This document shows positions 8,767-21,354 of a DNA stretch of 64,000 nucleotides, piece after piece (the stretch's first letter is position 1; every line of letters starts with the position of its first letter). Below the pieces are notes generated by a model. It ran no database searches. It saw only the letters and a program-made list of their open reading frames with translations, and had not been told where the DNA came from. The translations under genes and the position numbers were made by a program. Origin of the DNA: Thermoanaerobaculia bacterium (GTDB lineage Bacteria; Acidobacteriota; Thermoanaerobaculia; Multivoradales; Multivoraceae); assembly GCA_022822365.1 (NCBI GenBank), contig JAJEBV010000043.1, positions 47,834 through 111,833 of the forward strand, given 5' to 3'.

Positions 8767-8787
8767 GGTCGGCAACTGTCCCCGACC
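8767..8787 (+). terminator. Weak candidate terminator after the SDR/SRPBCC operon
   Basis: A 6-bp stem (GGTCGG/CCGACC) with a 9-nt loop begins 3 nt after the SRPBCC stop. No U-tract follows directly; a short CCGTTTCTCC lies 7-8 nt downstream. Confidence 0.3.
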
Positions 8788-8968
8788 GTCGTCCCGTTTC
8801 TCCAACCAGCTGCACCCAGAATCGGGGAGTGGTTTCGCTCCGATTCCGGATCGTGCCGATCCCGAGTCCGGCTCGCTCCGACGTTCGAGCATGGACTCCG
8901 TCCCGAACCCACCCGAGCAGGAGCGCAGCGCACCGTGGCCGGCGGGTCCCCGGGGGACTCGACATCCC

Positions 8969-9520
8969 TCATGGTTCGGAAGTGGCCGAACTAGGACCGC
9001 GGGAGGACTCCGCCGGCGTCTCTCGCAAGATCTCGGAGATATCGGCGTTTCCTGAGGAAGGGAAGAGCACTCGGATCACATCATCCCGTTCGAGCCTCGT
9101 CTTCGGAGGCCCGAGGTCTCTCCGAAGTTGGAAGATGAAGTCGGCCATCAGCTTCTGGGGCTCCTCGATCTTGCTCCTCCCCTCTTCGGACAGAGCCGGG
9201 TACAGCGATGCCGCAAACATCTGTTTGCTGAAGGAACGGATGAGATCATCAGAAGCTGTGATCGCGAACTCGTACAGCACGAGATTGTACTCGGGTGAAT
9301 CAGCAGATCCTGCTAGGGCTTGGACTGGATCTTTGCCCACACGAGTCGCCGCCAACGTAGCTGCCCAAGGCCGGAGGAGCTCCCGGTAGAGCGGGATCCT
9401 CGCCTCGCGGAGCGCCCTCGCTTCCTCCCGGCGCTTCTGCGCTCGGCGAGCCAGCCACTGATTGACCATAGTTACCAGCCCACCGCCCAGAGCCCCTACG
9501 ACTAAGCTCATCACATCCAT
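8969..9520 (-). CDS. Small membrane-anchored protein of unknown function
   Basis: 183 aa. An N-terminal helix (VMSLVVGALGGGLVTMVN) leads into a basic, helical cytoplasmic region (RRAQKRREEARALREARIPLY). Base composition is lower in GC than the operon to its left, which marks the beginning of the accessory region. The family is not recognised. It resembles the many single-helix proteins of mobile and defence regions whose soluble part is all-alpha. Confidence 0.6.
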   Translation of the reverse strand: MDVMSLVVGALGGGLVTMVNQWLARRAQKRREEARALREARIPLYRELLRPWAATLAATRVGKDPVQALAGSADSPEYNLVLYEFAITASDDLIRSFSKQMFAASLYPALSEEGRSKIEEPQKLMADFIFQLRRDLGPPKTRLERDDVIRVLFPSSGNADISEILRETPAESSRGPSSATSEP

Positions 9521-9837
9521 AGTGCCGCACCTCCCTTCTCTTGCGGACAGACTGGCCAGACAGTCCCGTAGAATCTCATCCGGCTAGACTACAGGTGCTT
9601 CCAGTCGGGACGTCCCAATCTTGCCGCACGGCCGCGGGTTCGCGATGAGGTGGTTCTTCGGCCTCTGCGCCAAGAGTCGCCCTCTGGTGGACAGTACAGT
9701 GGCGAAGGGCTAGGGTCCCGGCCACAAGCGCGCCGCGCGTATGGTCGTCTGTCCTTCTCCCGCTCAAAGGCCCCAGCGCACTGTCCGATGCCCGGCCAGA
9801 GCGTCCACCCAGCCCCACCTGATGGAAGCTCCCGTTC
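9521..9837. other. Gene-free gap between divergent genes
   Basis: About 317 bases between divergently transcribed genes. Short open frames here are overlapping and lack family resemblance. The promoters of both neighbours must lie here; I see no clear -35/-10 pair, repeat or RNA gene. Confidence 0.4.
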
Positions 9838-10680
9838 GTGTCAGAAAAGGACCGCTACAGTATGGCCGTTCACCGACTCGATTCGGCACACCGGATTGTG
9901 AACCGCCTTTGGCAGGCCGCCCCCGACATCCAGCCCGACCTAGTCCGGGAGTTCGAGGCCGTTCAGGCGTGGCCGTGGATTTCCAACAGCTACCAGCTTG
10001 TCGAGCAGTCACTTAAGCTGCTGCTAGCCGTTCGACAAGGCGTTCCAGTCCCGGAGCTAGACCGGCGGCTTGGCAGATCCCATGACCTCGACAAACTGTT
10101 CGCCGAGCAGGAGGATGACGACAAAGAAGAAGTGTCGCGCGCGTGGGAGTCGTTCGTCGAACTCCACCACTACATCGGTGTTCGCACCGTAAGGGACTTC
10201 CTGGACTCGGTAGGAGGCGGCTACGTCAAATGGCGGTACATGCTGCTCGAAGGCGCACAAAGCGTTCCGGCCAACCACATTGGGGCGCTGCTGGAGATCG
10301 CCCAAGCGACCATAGCAAGGCTGGAGTTTCATGTGTTTTCTACTCGCCGCAGATTCCCGACCGTAAGCGAGCGGATCAAAGCGCGGCTCAGCGACGCCAT
10401 TGGCCAAGTATGTAACGGCCACCTCGTCTCCGGCGAGGGCGACACAGAGGACTGGAAGAGACGCTATGCGCGGCTTCACGATCTTCTTCGCACCCCCCAG
10501 ATCCGATTGGCAGCCAGCGCACACCTCGACAACAGGGATAGCCCCACGCGGGGGCCCCAGCCTCCTCCGAACCCCTACGCTCAACGCCTCCCGCAACTCG
10601 AACCCGATCTCATGGCCATCGTCGACCAGTTGAGACGTTCGACAGAGCGCAAGAACTTCCTCGTGTACTTCCGCAGGTGA
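9838..10680 (+). CDS. Putative HEPN-like protein paired with a PIN-domain protein
   Basis: 280 aa from GTG 9838 (MSEKDRYSMAVHRLD); an ATG at 9862 is an alternative. The region around residues 40-110 has the look of HEPN helices: SNSYQLVEQSLKLLLAVR, then GRSHDLDKLFAEQ and FVELHHYI, as in HEPN proteins where a helix with EqslK precedes HDL. A clear R-x4-6-H catalytic motif is not seen with certainty. The gene is followed after 17 nt by a PIN-domain gene, so the two are co-transcribed. Two RNase-type folds together at the edge of an R-M operon suggest a defence or toxin module; that is inference. Confidence 0.5.
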   Translation: MSEKDRYSMAVHRLDSAHRIVNRLWQAAPDIQPDLVREFEAVQAWPWISNSYQLVEQSLKLLLAVRQGVPVPELDRRLGRSHDLDKLFAEQEDDDKEEVSRAWESFVELHHYIGVRTVRDFLDSVGGGYVKWRYMLLEGAQSVPANHIGALLEIAQATIARLEFHVFSTRRRFPTVSERIKARLSDAIGQVCNGHLVSGEGDTEDWKRRYARLHDLLRTPQIRLAASAHLDNRDSPTRGPQPPPNPYAQRLPQLEPDLMAIVDQLRRSTERKNFLVYFRR

Positions 10681-10697
10681 TCTAGGAGAGCAGAGTC

Positions 10698-11735
10698 GTG
10701 TACGTTCTCCTTGACAGTTGCATCTGGATCAAAGAGCAGGGATTGACGTCCAACCTGGGAACCGCAACGCGGTTTCTCATTCGCGACAGCGGAGCCCAAC
10801 TGGCGATTCCCGAGGTCGTTCGCCACGAAGTGACGAACGGCTTGGTCTCAGCCCTGCGAAGCCACCGAGATAAGGCCTTACGTTCTGGCCGTCGTCTGCT
10901 CGCCGCCATGGGCGAGAACGAACCCCGTCTCTCCCTGCCGACGGTCGAGGAGATCCAACTCCGGGTGTCCCAGATGCTCGACGAACTGGATTGCGAAACC
11001 GTCGACGTTCCGATCTCCTTGGAACCGGCTCGCTCTGCCATCGTGAGAGCTGCCGAGAAGAGGGTCCCGACAGGAGTCCGCGACGGGGTTATCTGGCAGA
11101 ACTGCCTGGATCTTCTCGGCACCTCCGACGTGCATCTCGTTACCCAAGATGGGCAGTTCTACGAAGACAGGGCGCGCAGCCGTTTGGCTCCGTCCCTGAG
11201 CCAAGAGGCCGAGCTGAAGAACCACAGCCTTAGCGTGCATTCTGGTCTCGACAGGCTGCTCGACGCCTTGGAGGCTACACAGACGGACCTCGTGCTCGAC
11301 CAGCTCGACGAAGAACTCATCATCGAACAAGTCCTAGACGAAGTGCACGAGTGGGTTCGCGAGATGGTTGAAGACGAGGGAATACCCCTCGGAGAGTTCG
11401 ATGACGCGAACGTAGACACGGCGTACCGGACCTCCGAGAGACACGAAGTCGTCTTGGTGGTCAGTGTCGAATGGCCCTGTGGCGGTGGTCACTGGGAGGA
11501 TGGTGGCGCACAAGGCCGTGTGCGCGCGACGGTCTACGGCCTTCTCGACCGCCCCACCAACCAGGTGCGCCGGATTGAACTCAGCGACCTAGACGTAGAC
11601 TGCGGGGACTACTCTGCCTCCATGTCGTTCCCTGACTCGGATGCAGTTTGGCGGCTGATCCGGGTCGATGCTCAGGGGCGGAGGATGCAGCTGGAGCCGA
11701 GACTTCGGTTCGAGCCATCAACGAACACCTTGTGA
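10698..11735 (+). CDS. PIN-domain protein (DUF4935-like)
   Basis: 345 aa from a GTG start preceded by AGGAG. The N-terminal ~155 residues form a PIN nuclease domain: YVLLDSCIWIK with Asp6, IPEVVRHEV with Glu44, GVRDGVIWQNCLDLL with Asp129 and HLVTQDGQF with Asp151, the expected acidic metal site. The C-terminal half (~160-345) is acidic and strand-rich with no recognised domain, as in DUF4935-type large PIN proteins. Such proteins are predicted Mg-dependent RNases. It is downstream of the HEPN-like gene and convergent with hsdR. Confidence 0.72.
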   Translation: MYVLLDSCIWIKEQGLTSNLGTATRFLIRDSGAQLAIPEVVRHEVTNGLVSALRSHRDKALRSGRRLLAAMGENEPRLSLPTVEEIQLRVSQMLDELDCETVDVPISLEPARSAIVRAAEKRVPTGVRDGVIWQNCLDLLGTSDVHLVTQDGQFYEDRARSRLAPSLSQEAELKNHSLSVHSGLDRLLDALEATQTDLVLDQLDEELIIEQVLDEVHEWVREMVEDEGIPLGEFDDANVDTAYRTSERHEVVLVVSVEWPCGGGHWEDGGAQGRVRATVYGLLDRPTNQVRRIELSDLDVDCGDYSASMSFPDSDAVWRLIRVDAQGRRMQLEPRLRFEPSTNTL

Positions 11736-11809
11736 GTGCCGCTGCTGTGACGACCTGTCTTGGAGAGCAGGTGATCGGCAGTTCCGGGAAGGAACCAGCA
11801 TGGAGCCGC

Positions 11810-14995
<3,186 letters not shown>

Positions 14996-15287
14996 GACTC
15001 AGTCGGACGACCTGCTTGCCCGTTCCTTGCTACTCCCAATCGCAGCGGCCTCGTTGGGCCAACGCGTCCCCGACTCCGACGTGTCTTTCCATCGAAAGAT
15101 CGCTGAGTGTCGAGCCTTCCTCGACCTCCGCTACGCTCCTGTTCTTCGGTAACCACCCGCTACACGTGTAGTCGCCGGGACAGCGCGACAGCATCGAGAG
15201 TTCCCGAACGCGGGAGCGTAGCGCCGCGGCGGCAGCGGCTCCGGGCGCGCGAGGAGTCGTAGAACGCTGACGGTCTATCGCGGCTAG
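14996..15287. other. Intergenic region upstream of hsdR
   Basis: About 290 bases without a credible gene between the SIR2-like gene and hsdR. It contains a perfect 12-bp palindrome CTACACGTGTAG at 15160-15171 that could be a regulator site. Its size in an otherwise compact operon suggests a separate promoter for hsdR, or a remnant of an insertion. Confidence 0.4.
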
Positions 15288-17024
15288 TCATCGGAAGCGG
15301 AAGTAGCCCCATGATGCTGTCTGTTCCTCCAACAGATCGAGAGCCGCTAGGCACTCCTCGACCGTCCGGCCAAAGAGCCGAGACCTCACGATGGGCGATT
15401 CCGCCCCTCCATCCGACAGTGAACTGCGAATGCCGACAAGCCATCGCTGATGCTCGTCTGGGCGGCGCACGAACGAGCCGGGTGGAACGACGACGTAGGA
15501 GTCGGGCAGATGGCCCTTACAGTAGCAGCAGTGCAGCGATAGGAGAGCCTCGAAGCGTTCAAACGCACTCGTGCACGATGTAGCATCCGGGAACACATCG
15601 CCGAAGTGCCGCCATAGAACTTCGCGTAGATGAGCGTTCACAGCGAAGTCTTGGAATCCGGTACCCTCCCGCAGAAAGTGCGCACCCAACTCGCGCCCGG
15701 CGTCTGATTCCCTCGCGACAGCACTGCGCGGCTGCACTGGAGTCCTCAGGAGGTGTCCCAGAAACTCCAGTCGATCCGAATGCACTGCACCGACGCCGAG
15801 TGCATAGAGCAAGCTCGTCGCCGGATAGCGCGCCAAGCTCAGCCAAGTCACAAAGCCACTTTGCAACGACACCGACGAGAGCTTCTGAACACCGCGCCGC
15901 CACGCGGCGCAGTGTTCTTTCTCCGCCCAGACGCCGCCGACGCAAGCCATCGCCACGAGGGTGCCGCATGCGCTGTCGTAGCGCTCGAGTCGGGCCACGA
16001 TGGACTCGTCGGTCGGGCGCTCACCTTCTATTGGGAAACTGTCCCCGTGCGTCTGCTCGAAGGTATCGTCCACCGCCTGACCAACAAGGTCGGCGAAACG
16101 GATGCGATGACGCGATTCGGGCAAGTACCGCTTCATGTTCGCGACAGCCGCCTCCGTGGACAGGGGATGCGGCTTCGAGAACTCCTCAACCGCCTCCACC
16201 TGCTCCTGCAGACTGCCGAAGAACTCGTCGGCACCCTTCGTCTGGATCGTTTCTGCAGACCGGTGTTCGATCAGTTTCGCAGCAGCCTCGGAGGGTCTTC
16301 TACGCACGGCCCAGTAGGTCGTGAAGCGACGCGAAGGGCAGCGTTCCAGTGCCTTCCGCAAAGCACCGTCCCACTCGGCCGACCAGCCGCACAGAACGAG
16401 TCCGAACTCGTCGAAGATGCGATCCAGGAGCTGGTCCAGTTCAGCCGGGTACTCGTCGAGCTCTGCCTCGGTGTTCCTGATCCGCGTGTCGAGATAGTCG
16501 CCGTGAACCTTTAGCACCGTACACGGGGAATGGACCAACGGAAGCGCGCCACGGATCTGGTCCCTGGACGCGAGGACTGCCGGAACCACGCCTTCCTCCG
16601 CCAACGCAGTCTCCATCAGCCGGTCGAAGTTCGTCGTGACGACGACGCGTACGAATCCGCGAGAGGCCAGCGCAGCTATGGCTCGGTGTGCCCGCGTCGG
16701 GATCTTCTTTCCCTCCTCCCGCTCCTCTTCGCTCGGCTCGACGTAAGAACGCAGAAGCTGTTGCCGGTCTTCTCGCGATTTCGCAAACTGTTCGACCAGA
16801 TCGGAGTACTCGGGTGCGACCCCGAACTTCTGCTCGTACCAAACCTCGGGTGAGGGCGTCCCTACCTCACCGAGCGAGCTTCTGAGCTTGCCGACCAGAT
16901 CAAGCGTGATTTCCCAGCCGGTCGGTATCCCAGCCGCCCTGGAAACGCCCGAACCGAGCAGGACGGCATAAACTCCCGGACCTGACTGAATCGAGAAGGC
17001 GAGCGCTTGCGCCGGGTCGATCAC
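15288..17024 (-). CDS. SIR2-like (NADase-type) defence protein inside a type I R-M operon
   Basis: 578 aa. The N-terminal ~270 residues have the SIR2 fold: VLLGSGVSRAAGIP (Gly24-Ser28), TTNFDRLME (130-138, with the Asn132 and Asp134 of the NAD site), LKVHGDY (His174) and LVLCGWSAEWD. Bacterial SIR2 proteins in defence systems (Thoeris ThsA, DSR, SIR2-HerA, SIR2-pAgo) deplete NAD+ upon infection. The ~300-residue C-terminal part is helical and has no recognised domain; it may sense the trigger. The gene lies 46 nt after the MNT-HsdS fusion and reads with the operon, suggesting a back-up abortive response if restriction fails. The fold is seen; the role is inferred. Confidence 0.8.
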   Translation of the reverse strand: MIDPAQALAFSIQSGPGVYAVLLGSGVSRAAGIPTGWEITLDLVGKLRSSLGEVGTPSPEVWYEQKFGVAPEYSDLVEQFAKSREDRQQLLRSYVEPSEEEREEGKKIPTRAHRAIAALASRGFVRVVVTTNFDRLMETALAEEGVVPAVLASRDQIRGALPLVHSPCTVLKVHGDYLDTRIRNTEAELDEYPAELDQLLDRIFDEFGLVLCGWSAEWDGALRKALERCPSRRFTTYWAVRRRPSEAAAKLIEHRSAETIQTKGADEFFGSLQEQVEAVEEFSKPHPLSTEAAVANMKRYLPESRHRIRFADLVGQAVDDTFEQTHGDSFPIEGERPTDESIVARLERYDSACGTLVAMACVGGVWAEKEHCAAWRRGVQKLSSVSLQSGFVTWLSLARYPATSLLYALGVGAVHSDRLEFLGHLLRTPVQPRSAVARESDAGRELGAHFLREGTGFQDFAVNAHLREVLWRHFGDVFPDATSCTSAFERFEALLSLHCCYCKGHLPDSYVVVPPGSFVRRPDEHQRWLVGIRSSLSDGGAESPIVRSRLFGRTVEECLAALDLLEEQTASWGYFRFR

Positions 17025-17070
17025 CGAACCGTCGCTCCGCGGATCTTCTCCTTCAACCCGCGTACCGTGA

Positions 17071-18636
17071 CTATGTGGAGTCGCATGAACGTACCTGTCT
17101 GGGCTGCGCGCCCTCGAACTCGCCTACTCGAACCGAGCCCGATATCAACTCGCCCAGCAACGAGTCCCGCTGCTCCGCCAGCCGCCGCGATTCGTGGACG
17201 TTGAAGAGTATCCGCTCCAAGAGAGGCCCCACGGTCCGCTCGTACGTCTTGACCACCGCAGGACGGGGAAGGGGGAGACCGTAGGCACTCATGTTCTTCC
17301 AGTTCGTTCGAGGCATCCTCGTGCCAGTAGAAGTGAGATCTGCCCAACCGACGAACTCCGCGGAAGAAACCAGGCCCAACACAAAGGCCCACCAGTGAGG
17401 CGCTTTGGGCGCCATGACAACAATGTCAGTCGAGCAAACACCGTCCAGCGGCGCAATTCCGACCTTGTGGAAGTAGGGCCGGAGCTTCCCGAAGAGGATC
17501 TCGCCTCTCCTGAACCGGGACTTGCCGCTCGCCAACGACCGCGAGTCGCCCCATTCTGTGAGGGCAACCGACTCGCGGGGCATGTGCTGGAGACCGATGT
17601 ACGGCGTGTCGGAAGCCAGACGATCCGGCACCGCCCCTCTTCTCCGCAACTCCGCGATGTCCGCAAGGCACCCGCGATCCCAGGTCTCAGGTGCCGCGTG
17701 CTCCCCGCTCCCGGCCAAGCTGTCCGGAAACAGATCGGCGATGACCCGTGGCAGGCCCGGATCCCGGCCTTCCATCTTGGCCCGTACCGGATCGAAGTCG
17801 ATGAACCAGGACCTGAACAGCGTCCGCACGATCGCCTCCAGCGTCTCGTTCATCCGACTGTTCAGTTCGATTCTGTCGTCCAGCGTGCCGAGTACGCGAG
17901 CGATTGCGCGCTGGTCGCGAGGAGCTGGCACTCGCACCGGCATGGAATAGACGGAGTCCCTGCTGGTCGACGGTATCGCCGAGCCGCTGTCCAGACCATT
18001 GATGTCTTCCGACAGGAGCGCATAGTAGGCCCACCGCATATCGAAGACTTGGTCCGTCTTGGGCTTCAGATAGAAGGCAGTATCGATGGCGAAGAACGGT
18101 TCCGGCGAGTAGTGGACCCCCCTGTAGGCACCCTTTCTTCCAACTACGACGCTTGGGCCATCATCGAGTGCTTCCGTATGCCAGCCAATCGGACCGTTCG
18201 TTCCGAAGACCCGATAGGGGCCGGTAGCCTCTCTGTATCCCCGAAGAGACTTGCCGTACTCAAGCGTCGCCAAGTCGCCCCAAGTGCGTTCCAGCCACTT
18301 CACACGCTCCCGCCGATGCTCGGTGAATTCTCTGACGACGACATACTGCCGCTCGATCTCCGGATGAAACCGCTCCGGCAAGCGCGCCCAGTCGCGAGCC
18401 TCGACCAGGAACGGGATGGTCGAATCGTGAAGCGCTTGAGTGAAGTCGCCGAGGGCGGAGATGTCGATCTCCTCCAGTTCCGGGCCTCGCAGCACGAGGT
18501 CGAGGTCGCTGCCCTCATGACTCTCGCCGTTCACGCGACTGCCGTAGGCCCAGACCTCCACTTCGGGGAGGTGTTCGCGCAGCAGGGCTTCGAGTTGCAC
18601 TCGATGGCGCGGCAGTAGGTGGAGGCGTTCAGTCAT
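17071..18636 (-). CDS. hsdS: MNT nucleotidyltransferase fused to type I specificity subunit HsdS
   Basis: 521 aa from ATG 18636 (MTERLHLLPRH), which overlaps the HEPN stop by 8 nt; an in-frame upstream start at 18675 lies inside the HEPN gene and is less likely. Residues 1-100 are a complete minimal nucleotidyltransferase with an intact GSx10DxD active site (Gly32-Ser33, Asp44-Leu-Asp46), ending IERQYVVV as MntA proteins do. Without a stop the chain continues into HsdS: first target-recognition domain (WGDLATLEYGKSLRGY...), central conserved helices (DQRAIARVLGTLDDRIELN), second target-recognition domain and distal helices (LLGELISGSVRV). HsdS directs the methylase and nuclease to DNA; MNT domains transfer AMP to a HEPN partner, and a HEPN gene precedes this one. 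Such a fusion is unusual. Confidence 0.88.
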   Translation of the reverse strand: MTERLHLLPRHRVQLEALLREHLPEVEVWAYGSRVNGESHEGSDLDLVLRGPELEEIDISALGDFTQALHDSTIPFLVEARDWARLPERFHPEIERQYVVVREFTEHRRERVKWLERTWGDLATLEYGKSLRGYREATGPYRVFGTNGPIGWHTEALDDGPSVVVGRKGAYRGVHYSPEPFFAIDTAFYLKPKTDQVFDMRWAYYALLSEDINGLDSGSAIPSTSRDSVYSMPVRVPAPRDQRAIARVLGTLDDRIELNSRMNETLEAIVRTLFRSWFIDFDPVRAKMEGRDPGLPRVIADLFPDSLAGSGEHAAPETWDRGCLADIAELRRRGAVPDRLASDTPYIGLQHMPRESVALTEWGDSRSLASGKSRFRRGEILFGKLRPYFHKVGIAPLDGVCSTDIVVMAPKAPHWWAFVLGLVSSAEFVGWADLTSTGTRMPRTNWKNMSAYGLPLPRPAVVKTYERTVGPLLERILFNVHESRRLAEQRDSLLGELISGSVRVGEFEGAQPRQVRSCDST

Positions 18637-19054
18637 CGCGCGCCTGCTCGACGACCTCGACCAGCGCCCGGGCATCGGCGACGAAGGCAGGCAGGCGCTC
18701 CACCGCCGCCACGACGGCCGGGTCGGCCCCGTCCGGCTCGCCGCTTCCGTTCAGGGTGTCCCGGTAGTTCAGCCAACGCTCTGCGGTTTCCATGTCGATC
18801 AGGCCGTGCTTGGCCGCGTGCCGAAACAGGTCCCGGAACGTCAGGCGGTCCGCTGCCCGGTTGCTGGCGAACCACGGACGCAACGTTTTCCTCAGCAGCT
18901 TGCCGCTCTGTTCGAGAGCAACCTCGAACCGCTCGATGCACAGCTCTCGCCCGAGCCGGCGAGCCGTTTCGTCCTCACGGTCGCGGTCCAGGAGTTGGCA
19001 GTAGACCTCCAGCCGGTCGAGGCACTCCTTGAAGAACGTCGTGTCGATGCCCAC
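18629..19054 (-). CDS. HEPN-domain partner of the MNT nucleotidyltransferase (HI0074/HepT-like), motif degenerate
   Basis: 141 aa from GTG 19054 (MGIDTTFFKECLDRLE). It belongs to the nucleotidyltransferase substrate-binding family: a four-helix HEPN protein with FEVALEQSGKLLRKTLR and LFRHAAKHGLIDMETAERWL. In relatives the last helix begins YRDxRNxxxHDYG, containing the RNase motif Rx4HxY. Here it reads YRDTLNGSGEPDG (97-109), so Arg, His and Tyr are replaced by Leu101, Glu106 and Asp108. That removes the RNase residues and the tyrosine that MntA enzymes AMPylate. The comparison rests on my recall of the family pattern. Its stop overlaps the MNT-HsdS start by 8 nt, indicating coupled translation. 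Confidence 0.8.
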   Translation of the reverse strand: MGIDTTFFKECLDRLEVYCQLLDRDREDETARRLGRELCIERFEVALEQSGKLLRKTLRPWFASNRAADRLTFRDLFRHAAKHGLIDMETAERWLNYRDTLNGSGEPDGADPAVVAAVERLPAFVADARALVEVVEQARDD

Positions 19055-19079
19055 GGACTGACGCGCGCCAAGCCGTCTC

Positions 19080-19304
19080 TTACGCCGTCGCGGCCAATCC
19101 GATCTCCACTTCCACGGATGATGCCAGCGGCGGCGGAATCGGTTCGCCGTCCTCCCGCAGACCTTCGAGGTGAAGGGCAAGCGCCTCGCGCATGAGCTGG
19201 ACGACCTCGGAACGTGTCTCGGCAGCGGCAACGCAGCCCGGCACGTCGGGCGCGTACGCACCGTAGCTTGTCGGCGTCTTCTCGATCACGATCATGTACT
19301 TCAC
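19080..19304 (-). CDS. hicB: HicB-family antitoxin
   Basis: 74 aa. It has the short HicB fold (partial RNase H-like): KYMIVIEKTPTSYGAYAPDVPGC with the conserved DVPGC, then ETRSEVVQLMREALALHLEG. HicB binds and neutralises HicA and often represses the operon; this short form lacks an obvious DNA-binding tail. It begins 7 nt after hicA, and the HEPN gene follows after 25 nt, so it is embedded in the hsdM-hsdS operon rather than free-standing. Confidence 0.88.
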   Translation of the reverse strand: MKYMIVIEKTPTSYGAYAPDVPGCVAAAETRSEVVQLMREALALHLEGLREDGEPIPPPLASSVEVEIGLAATA

Positions 19305-19311
19305 GAGCTTC

Positions 19312-19503
19312 TCACTTCCTGAGGCCAGCCTGCTTCATGATGCTATTCCACGTACCCGGTGGCACGTCCACGCTGAGCTTACCTGCGATCGTGACCTTCC
19401 CCGGCTTCACGGGATGCCGGTACTGGCGACGACTCCCCCGTGTCGTGATGCGCCGCCAACCGTCCCGTTCGACAGCGCGAATCGCTTCACGGACCTTAGG
19501 CAT
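19312..19503 (-). CDS. hicA: HicA-family toxin, catalytic His apparently replaced
   Basis: 63 aa from ATG 19503 (MPKVREAIRAVERDGW); a longer in-frame extension is not needed. It is a dsRBD-like mRNA interferase of HicA type: RRITTRGSRRQYRHP followed by GKVTIAGK and WNSIMKQAGL. In typical HicA proteins the loop reads GSH, with His as the catalytic residue; here it is GSR. The toxin may therefore be weak or inactive. This rests on remembered family consensus. It lies 66 nt after hsdM on the same strand. Confidence 0.85.
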   Translation of the reverse strand: MPKVREAIRAVERDGWRRITTRGSRRQYRHPVKPGKVTIAGKLSVDVPPGTWNSIMKQAGLRK

Positions 19504-19569
19504 CGGTCGTGAAGGCTGTCCCGAGGCGCCCGGCCGCACCGGATTCCCGCGACACGGCCTGGTCCACGA

Positions 19570-21141
<1,572 letters not shown>

Positions 21142-21354
21142 CGTCGTCGGTGTGATTGTCGATCCCGTCAGTCAGGATGATCTCTCGGAGCGGCCATCGT
21201 AGCCCCAGAACGCACGCGACGACTAGTATCGAGAAAGCTGCTCCGCCGCTCCGTTCCGGCTCGGTGGTGGTGGCCAGGGCAGCCAAGAGCGCCGGCCGCC
21301 TGGGCTACCGAGGTTCAGGCGGGGCCGTCCAGGGGCTCGCGTCTGGAGGAAGCT
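21142..21354. promoter_or_regulatory. Divergent promoter region of the type I R-M operon and the DUF4238 gene
   Basis: 213 nt between divergent starts. It must hold the main promoter of the hsdM operon. I find no clear consensus promoter or long palindrome, so no site is assigned. Confidence 0.4.

Noticed and set aside
8829..9389. 186-codon plus-strand frame in the gap after the SRPBCC gene
   Set aside because: It overlaps the minus-strand 183-aa gene with a membrane anchor and has no recognisable domain.
11776..11800. Hairpin GTTCC-GGGAA-GGAAC between the PIN gene and hsdR as a terminator
   Set aside because: Only a 5-bp stem with no U-tract; too weak to list as a feature.
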